From the NCBI GenBank assembly GCA_002171315.2, contig NHFS02000049.1, positions 1 through 10,065 on the forward strand: DNA of 10,065 nt. The letters run 5' to 3'. The number at the start of each line of letters is the position of its first letter. Position 1 is the first letter of the stretch. Origin of the DNA: Euryarchaeota archaeon TMED117. Its GTDB lineage: Archaea; Thermoplasmatota; Poseidoniia; Poseidoniales; Poseidoniaceae. The notes under the pieces were generated by a model, which worked only from the letters and a program-made list of their open reading frames with translations, did no database searches and had not been told where the DNA came from. Made by a program: the position numbers and the translations under genes. Shown here piece by piece: positions 5,705-10,065 of this stretch.

Positions 5705-5977
5705 ATGGGCATGGTAGCAATGACATACAAAGTAAACCCTGATGCAGAAATGGAAGATGTTGACACATCGATGATCGCCTCCACTGTTCAAGGACTCGGA
5801 GACGATACTTACAACGTTCAACTCGTCGAAATCAAGCCTCTTGCTTTCGGACTTAAATTCGTACAAGTTCACGTCGTTATGAACGATGGTGAAGGACTTG
5901 CTGACGCTTTCGAAGAAAAGATGGCGAGCATTTCTGGTGTTGGCGAAATCGAAGTCATATCAATGGGACTTCTCTGA
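5705..5977 (+). CDS. ef1b: Archaeal elongation factor 1-beta (guanine-nucleotide exchange factor)
   Basis: The 90-residue protein equals the normal length of archaeal aEF-1beta, which corresponds to the C-terminal catalytic domain of eukaryotic eEF1B-alpha. Recognisable features are the opening strand MVAMTYKVNPDAEMEDVD, the central EIKPLAFGLKFVQVHVVMND (about 42-61) and the closing SGVGEIEVISMGLL. It promotes GDP/GTP exchange on EF-1alpha in the cytoplasm during translation elongation. It follows the zinc-ribbon gene by 9 bp, the usual archaeal partner. A second ATG at 5711 would remove two residues only. The TGA at 5975-5977 is one base from the stop of the converging truD gene, and both lie inside a palindrome. 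Confidence 0.93.
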   Translation: MGMVAMTYKVNPDAEMEDVDTSMIASTVQGLGDDTYNVQLVEIKPLAFGLKFVQVHVVMNDGEGLADAFEEKMASISGVGEIEVISMGLL

Positions 5978-5992
5978 ATCAAAGTTGATTCA
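5975..5992. terminator. 8-bp palindrome spanning two convergent stop codons
   Basis: TGAATCAA (5975-5982) and TTGATTCA (5985-5992) are perfect reverse complements around AG. The element contains the TGA of aEF-1beta and, on the other strand, the TGA of truD (5981-5979). A hairpin of 7 bp with a 4-nt loop could form in either transcript. There is no adjacent long T-tract, so a bidirectional terminator role is inferred. Confidence 0.45.
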
Positions 5993-7379
5993 AAGGTCCT
6001 CTCATATATTCTCTGAGTAGAATCGTAGCATACGATCCGCTTGGCAGAGTGAATCTAAATTTCAAACAGGCTCCGTCAGGATGCCATCGACTGTTTTCAG
6101 CAGGGCCTTTATTCCAACGCTCTCCAAGAGTTTCTGCTGCAGCTTTTGGTGTTACTTCAACTGAAAAATCATCAAACGATGTCGTCAGAGAACGGCGAGT
6201 TCCAGAAGTTGTCAATCTAGGAATTGCTTCAACCATCCATGAAGTCTCTGCGAGATCCATCTCTTCGAGAACGGACTGTTCAATTTCACCAGGTTTTCCT
6301 TCACAAGTACGTATGTCGCGTCCTGGAAGTGGACCTGTCACTGTGAGTCTACCAAGGTCGCAGTTTCTTCCAATACGAGGTGCAGTTCGTTCTTCAACCG
6401 TAACACAACTGCTTACCGCAAGTTGTCCCTTTTCATCGAGTCTTCCAACCAAATCTCCAGTTACTGGAGTGGTGAGGCTTAATCCATTTTCAAGACGCTT
6501 CTTCAGCGATCGATTAAACACAACGGATTGCAATGCATGGACAGTCATTAACTGAAGATTATTCGGAAGTTTCCTAAATGCTCCAATAAAATCATCGGGT
6601 TTAGCGAGTAGATGTTCGACCATTCGTCGCTCAAATCCAAGCCAATCGGGAGCGAGTGCAAGACCTTCTTCGGTAATACCGTGCTCTCGAATGTGGGCTC
6701 TGAATGCAGCAACAGTATCCTTCTCATCTGCCCCTTCTTTAGCGATATAGGTGAGAGCAGCATCCTCCCATCGTTCTTGAACAACTCGTGCTCCAACTGC
6801 AGCAGTAACTGCTCTGCCGCTGCCAAATCGTTGTGGTCCAATCCAGTTAGGTGCTCTTCCTTCACCAAGCATTTCAACCATATTTGACTTGATGGTATCA
6901 ACTTCAGCCATCGCTTCATCTTCTGTCATCGGTGAACCATCAGGATGAGAACAACCCCGTACAACAATTGTGAAACGATTACCTCGATGATTACCAAATC
7001 CAATTTTTTGGTGTGTCCTTCCAAGAACTTCGATGATCACATCATTGATTTCGACTTCTGCAACCTTAAATTGTGGAGCATCAATGACGAAGAGTTGAGA
7101 CGTAACTGCTCGTTTATCTTTTGTTCCAGCAAAGAAGATACGATTTCTTGAGATTCCAAGTTTCTTTGATAAATTATTGCAGAACCTGTTTGTTTCCCAA
7201 TTGGTTAACGTTACCTTTGCTACCGTGAATCGACCTTTTGGATTCAATGTAATCTTTGTTGCAATTTCATCGACACGGAAGTCGGCGACCCTTGATTTCA
7301 AAACACCGCCGATGCCGATATCATTCGTAGCATAGCCGACTAATCCGATGGCTTCAGCCAATGTATCAGTTGGCTGCAA
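5979..7379 (-). CDS. truD: tRNA pseudouridine synthase TruD
   Basis: This large TruD-family enzyme makes pseudouridine in tRNA (position 13 in bacteria, related sites in archaea). With the start proposed here it has 466 residues. The N-terminal FRVDEI motif, the catalytic Asp in FFAGTKDKRAVTSQ (D88), GFGNHRGNRFTI (127-138) and the family signature NWIGPQRFGSGR are all present. The C-terminal part includes the TruD insertion and ends with YATILLREYMRG. The frame extends to TTG 7409 inside rpoL. I prefer TTG 7379 because GAGGTG, overlapping the rpoL stop, sits six bases before it. The protein then begins MQPTDTLAEAIGL. The gene is read with rpoL as a two-gene unit and meets aEF-1beta tail to tail. 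The length is at the upper end for archaeal TruD. Confidence 0.92.
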   Translation of the reverse strand: MQPTDTLAEAIGLVGYATNDIGIGGVLKSRVADFRVDEIATKITLNPKGRFTVAKVTLTNWETNRFCNNLSKKLGISRNRIFFAGTKDKRAVTSQLFVIDAPQFKVAEVEINDVIIEVLGRTHQKIGFGNHRGNRFTIVVRGCSHPDGSPMTEDEAMAEVDTIKSNMVEMLGEGRAPNWIGPQRFGSGRAVTAAVGARVVQERWEDAALTYIAKEGADEKDTVAAFRAHIREHGITEEGLALAPDWLGFERRMVEHLLAKPDDFIGAFRKLPNNLQLMTVHALQSVVFNRSLKKRLENGLSLTTPVTGDLVGRLDEKGQLAVSSCVTVEERTAPRIGRNCDLGRLTVTGPLPGRDIRTCEGKPGEIEQSVLEEMDLAETSWMVEAIPRLTTSGTRRSLTTSFDDFSVEVTPKAAAETLGERWNKGPAENSRWHPDGACLKFRFTLPSGSYATILLREYMRGPLNQL

Positions 7380-7385
7380 AGAGGG

Positions 7386-7391
7386 CACCTC
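7386..7391 (-). promoter_or_regulatory. Ribosome-binding site that decides the truD start
   Basis: Read leftward, GAGGTG begins within the TGA stop of rpoL (7392-7390) and is followed, after CCCTCT, by TTG 7379. The same stop-overlapping arrangement precedes aEF-1beta (5694-5700), which supports a UUG start for truD. Confidence 0.6.
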
Positions 7392-7647
7392 AGAGTGCGA
7401 GGCTATCAAATTCAGCGGAAAGGCTTCCTACAATTTCATCAAGAATTGCTTGAGGTTTTGCCTTTCCAGTGGTGCGAATATAGAATTCTGGAGGATCAAG
7501 TTCAGGGTGGCCTGGGAAGTAGTTGGCATACTCCACAGACTTGTGATTGTTCAAACGATCACGGAGCATTTGCAAAGCGGTATGGGATTCGCCTGTAATG
7601 CGGAGTCGGAGTTCATTTTTGTCGTGAATAAGAACCTTAACTGGCAT
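7390..7647 (-). CDS. rpoL: DNA-directed RNA polymerase subunit L (Rpo11)
   Basis: The 85-residue product matches archaeal RpoL/eukaryotic Rpb11, the partner of subunit D in the polymerase assembly platform. Typical elements are NELRLRITGESHTALQMLRDRL (11-32), the VEYANYFPGHPELDPPEFYIRT stretch (38-59), which holds the family's H-P-x-L-x-x-P-x-F/Y pattern, and a C-terminal helix (KPQAILDEIVGSL). The open frame continues upstream to 7779, but those 44 codons have no family counterpart and would run through the divergent promoter region. The ATG at 7647 gives the normal length and N-terminus (MPVKVLIHDKNEL). No strong Shine-Dalgarno precedes it, so translation may be leaderless or from a short leader. 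The stop overlaps the truD ribosome-binding site, linking the two genes. Confidence 0.92.
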   Translation of the reverse strand: MPVKVLIHDKNELRLRITGESHTALQMLRDRLNNHKSVEYANYFPGHPELDPPEFYIRTTGKAKPQAILDEIVGSLSAEFDSLAL

Positions 7648-7682
7648 GCTATCGACCAACCGACCTAAACAGGTGTTTTGAA

Positions 7683-7698
7683 CCTTCCCGTTGGAAGG
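7683..7698. repeat. 6-bp GC-rich inverted repeat in the rpoL/transporter divergent region
   Basis: CCTTCC (7683-7688) and GGAAGG (7693-7698) are perfect complements around CGTT. The element lies 36-51 bp upstream of the rpoL ATG, next to the AT-rich TGTAAAATT (7702-7710) that could serve as a TATA box for either direction. It may be an operator or a leader hairpin. Confidence 0.35.
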
Positions 7699-7749
7699 AC
7701 ATGTAAAATTGACCTTGAATACTGTTCGTGGAACCCTGTTGCTTAAACA

Positions 7750-7764
7750 CCGAAACAGTTTCGG
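7750..7764. promoter_or_regulatory. 15-bp palindrome overlapping the transporter ribosome-binding site
   Basis: CCGAAAC (7750-7756) and GTTTCGG (7758-7764) are perfect complements around a single A. The right arm ends in the first two bases of GGAGGA (7763-7768), the Shine-Dalgarno sequence of the gene at 7772. As DNA it looks like a dimeric repressor site. As RNA a 6-bp stem with a 3-nt loop would partly hide the ribosome-binding site. Confidence 0.5.
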
Positions 7765-7771
7765 AGGAATC

Positions 7772-10065
7772 ATGGACACCTCTTCCTATGAGGACCAATT
7801 GGCTAACTTCTCAGATTTATTTAAGAAATCTGCACTGCCAATTCTCATCGTCTCTGCGCTCATTACCGTTGGACTAGGGATGCATTTAATCACCTCACCT
7901 CCTGAATTTAGAACTGATCTTAACGACTTTGCACCCAGTTCAGATTCCAACGACGCTCACGATAGAATTCATGAACACTTTCCGGATGAATCTCGGCCAT
8001 TGTTTATTCACGTAACAAGAAGCAACAATGGCAATGTGCTCAACATTGATTCATTAAAGGAAATGCAGACGGATTTAGAAACACTTCAAGCAGATGAACG
8101 TATCAATCTCAAAGCTGTTGATTCATGGACGACATCTCCAGGCATGATCCAGATAGCTCTCGATGAACAATCTCCAAATACGACAATTTCAGATTATGAT
8201 AACTGGGCACAATTGGTTGATGCAATCGTTGATGAGGATACCAAATGTGAACTTAATCGGGACGATGCTTTACTCAGTACGATCAATTTTGTTGGTTCAG
8301 CTTTGGTCAATAAAAACCTCGACATATCCGCAACATGTGATTATCTTTCAAGCGGTGAAGGCGATGCAGTTCCAACCGCAGCATCGACTGCATGGGTTTT
8401 AGAAATTGATCCAGAGATGTCTGAAGATGAACGGCGTGAAGTACAAAACAATATTCGAACCGTTCTCACTGAAATCAGTTCTTCATCGAATATGGATTAT
8501 TCTTCAGCATCGTTGGACCTGATGTCCTATGATATTGATAAAGGAACTTTTGACAATCTTGCATTACTCATTGTTTTTGCAACTCTTGTCGTCGTTATTC
8601 TCCTGTTTTTAGCCTTCAGAACCATAAAGGGAGTTCTGTTCCCATTCCTTAGCCTCAATGTAGCCCTTGTTTGGACGTACGGAACAATGAATCTCTTTGG
8701 GATGAAGTTCACTGCTTTAGAAGTCGCTGTCGCCCCGTTGGTACTCGGACTTGGAATTGATTATGCAATCCATTTGCAACGTGCTCTCTCGGATATTAAA
8801 GAAAAGGTCGAAGATACAGCAGAGGCTTGGATGAGGGCATGTGGTAAACTCAGCGTTCCGCTTACTCTTGCAGTCGTAACAACTGTTGCAGCTTTCCTTG
8901 CAAACATCATCTCTCCTCTTCCGCCTTTGGCTACATTCGGAATTGCATTGGCGTTCGGTGTCATTTGTGCGTTCCTCTCATCGACGTTACTGATTGGAGC
9001 ACTTCACGTTGTCTTTGATAATGGCAAGAAATCAAAGACCATATCGCCACTTCGCTTGAGGAATCTAACAAAACCTCTCTTACAACTTCACAAAAAACAG
9101 CAAGTTACAGTCCTCTTAGTTGCAATTGCGATCTCTGCAGCATCTGTTGTTGGTGCAATGCAACTTGAGACTGACTTCGATCTTTCAGACTTTGTCAATG
9201 AAGAGATGGAGATTATGTCTGTGCGTGATGACATCAACGAAAACTACGATAGTGCTGGATGGAAATACGTCTATGTGCTTATGGAGCCAGTCGATGGTGG
9301 CGTTATCCCTGATGATGAGGTTTTACTTGACCAGTTAGGCAATCTGCACTCGAAACTCGAATCAAATGATGATGTGGTAGGAAATAGCGAACGAATCCCT
9401 TCACCTTCCTATGAAGGTCCCTATGTTGTTCTTCGAGATTCTATCATGAGAAACGAATCCTTTGGAGATTTACATGGACTTGAAGTCATCAAAGGTGTAG
9501 TATACGAAAAGAGTGGGGTGACTGTCGACCTGGGGACTGTATTCAAGGACTTGCAACTCAACTACACACTCGCTGATCCTGTTTCCGGGAAAACATGGAG
9601 TGATCGTGTAAATGCTACGGTACATCTTGATGGTACAAATATTGCTCACTTGCGAACAGAAGTTCGTGTTGAGGCAACAACCTCTGATGAATCGAAGAGA
9701 GTGGTTTCAGAATTTGAATCGATGTTCGGTTCAACCTCCGACGAAGGCCAACTCAGGGAAGCACTCAAAGATCATGCAGTCATTCATGTAACCGGTGATC
9801 TTGTAGTACTCCAGCAAGTTTTGGAAGGATTATCTTCTTCACAAGTCAAATCGACTGCCATTTCGTTGGTCGTTTCTTTTGTTGTCTTACTACTTCTTAC
9901 CCGCAGAGTCCTCCCTGCACTGATTGTTCTCTTGCCAGTTGGTATGGCCTCTCTATGGGTTGTAGGCTCTATGGCAGTTCTTGGTTTGAAGTGGAACGTT
10001 CTAACTGTTCTTGTTACGGCCTTAACCCTTGGAATTGGTATTGATTATACAATTCACATGTGGCG
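7772..10065 (+). CDS. RND superfamily / MMPL-type membrane transporter, 3' truncated
   Basis: One frame is open from ATG 7772 to the right edge (764 codons, no stop). GGAGG at 7763-7767 lies four bases before the start. The layout is the duplicated RND plan. Membrane segment 1 is at about residues 21-40, followed by a large extracytoplasmic loop (41-262). Segments 2-6 lie between 264 and 410, with GLGIDYAIHL (D330) in segment 4. Segment 7 is at about 445-465, then a second loop to about 693. Segments 8-10 follow, with GIGIDYTIHMW (D758) at the truncation. The GxxxDY acidic residue in helices 4 and 10 is the proton-relay position of the family. MMPL/HAE2-like proteins export lipids, pigments or other hydrophobic molecules using proton flow. 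The substrate here is unknown. About 100 residues or more, including the last two helices, are missing at the edge. Confidence 0.9.
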   Translation, partial: MDTSSYEDQLANFSDLFKKSALPILIVSALITVGLGMHLITSPPEFRTDLNDFAPSSDSNDAHDRIHEHFPDESRPLFIHVTRSNNGNVLNIDSLKEMQTDLETLQADERINLKAVDSWTTSPGMIQIALDEQSPNTTISDYDNWAQLVDAIVDEDTKCELNRDDALLSTINFVGSALVNKNLDISATCDYLSSGEGDAVPTAASTAWVLEIDPEMSEDERREVQNNIRTVLTEISSSSNMDYSSASLDLMSYDIDKGTFDNLALLIVFATLVVVILLFLAFRTIKGVLFPFLSLNVALVWTYGTMNLFGMKFTALEVAVAPLVLGLGIDYAIHLQRALSDIKEKVEDTAEAWMRACGKLSVPLTLAVVTTVAAFLANIISPLPPLATFGIALAFGVICAFLSSTLLIGALHVVFDNGKKSKTISPLRLRNLTKPLLQLHKKQQVTVLLVAIAISAASVVGAMQLETDFDLSDFVNEEMEIMSVRDDINENYDSAGWKYVYVLMEPVDGGVIPDDEVLLDQLGNLHSKLESNDDVVGNSERIPSPSYEGPYVVLRDSIMRNESFGDLHGLEVIKGVVYEKSGVTVDLGTVFKDLQLNYTLADPVSGKTWSDRVNATVHLDGTNIAHLRTEVRVEATTSDESKRVVSEFESMFGSTSDEGQLREALKDHAVIHVTGDLVVLQQVLEGLSSSQVKSTAISLVVSFVVLLLLTRRVLPALIVLLPVGMASLWVVGSMAVLGLKWNVLTVLVTALTLGIGIDYTIHMW

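Noticed and set aside
6049..6555. 168-codon rightward ORF inside truD
   Set aside because: It is a shadow of the truD reading frame on the opposite strand, without motifs or a ribosome-binding site.
7648..7779. Upstream extension of the rpoL frame to 7779 (44 extra codons with two or three cysteines)
   Set aside because: RpoL proteins start at about MPVKV, and the extension would cross the divergent promoter region and overlap the transporter start. The cysteines form no zinc-knuckle pattern.
1..10065. CRISPR arrays, tRNA or rRNA genes, transposases, toxin-antitoxin pairs
   Set aside because: No regularly spaced repeats, no tRNA T-loop signatures or rRNA stretches, and no transposase or toxin motifs were seen. 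The spaces between genes are all shorter than about 130 bp.

Overview
The window looks archaeal. It encodes an RNA polymerase subunit L (Rpo11), an archaeal-type elongation factor 1-beta directly behind a tiny zinc-ribbon protein (a typical archaeal neighbourhood), a TruD pseudouridine synthase and an FtsJ/RlmE-type 2'-O-methyltransferase. Genes are tightly packed, base composition is moderate, and several proteins are extracytoplasmic and membrane-anchored with acidic Ser/Thr/Asp-rich linkers. That style would fit a marine planktonic euryarchaeon such as Marine Group II/Poseidoniales, but the lineage is my inference and cannot be proven here. No rRNA, tRNA, insertion sequence, CRISPR array or prophage signature was seen.

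Layout. Positions 1-125 are a short divergent region, probably holding the first codons of a leftward membrane or secreted protein that runs off the left edge. A rightward block follows: an NAD-dependent nucleotide-sugar epimerase (126-1070), a membrane-anchored CGHC thioredoxin-like protein (about 1138-1833), a VKOR-type quinone-linked disulfide reductase/oxidase overlapping it by ATGA (1830-2438), and a membrane-anchored Cys/His-rich extracytoplasmic protein (2443-3015) that appears to start at a CUG codon. Two leftward genes oppose this block: a small unrecognised protein (3012-3275) and a secreted, C-terminally anchored WCESC thioredoxin-like protein (3379-4308). The three redox genes, with the Cys/His protein, form an extracytoplasmic oxidative-folding neighbourhood.

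A rightward information-processing block comes next: rlmE-like methyltransferase (4411-5157), OB-fold nucleic-acid-binding protein (5184-5486), 55-residue zinc-ribbon protein (5528-5695) and aEF-1beta (5705-5977). It meets a leftward rpoL-truD pair (7647 down to 5979) at a palindrome covering both stop codons. Divergent from rpoL, a large RND/MMPL-family membrane transporter (7772 to the right edge, 3' truncated) occupies the last 2.3 kb in one open frame.

The most notable observations are the disulfide cluster with its probable CUG-initiated member, palindromes in three gene-control positions (3276-3354, 5975-5992, 7683-7764), a zinc ribbon that has lost a cysteine, and a likely UUG start for truD. 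I did not find evidence for an entirely new multi-gene system. The Cys/His-rich protein beside VKOR is the best candidate for undescribed biology.
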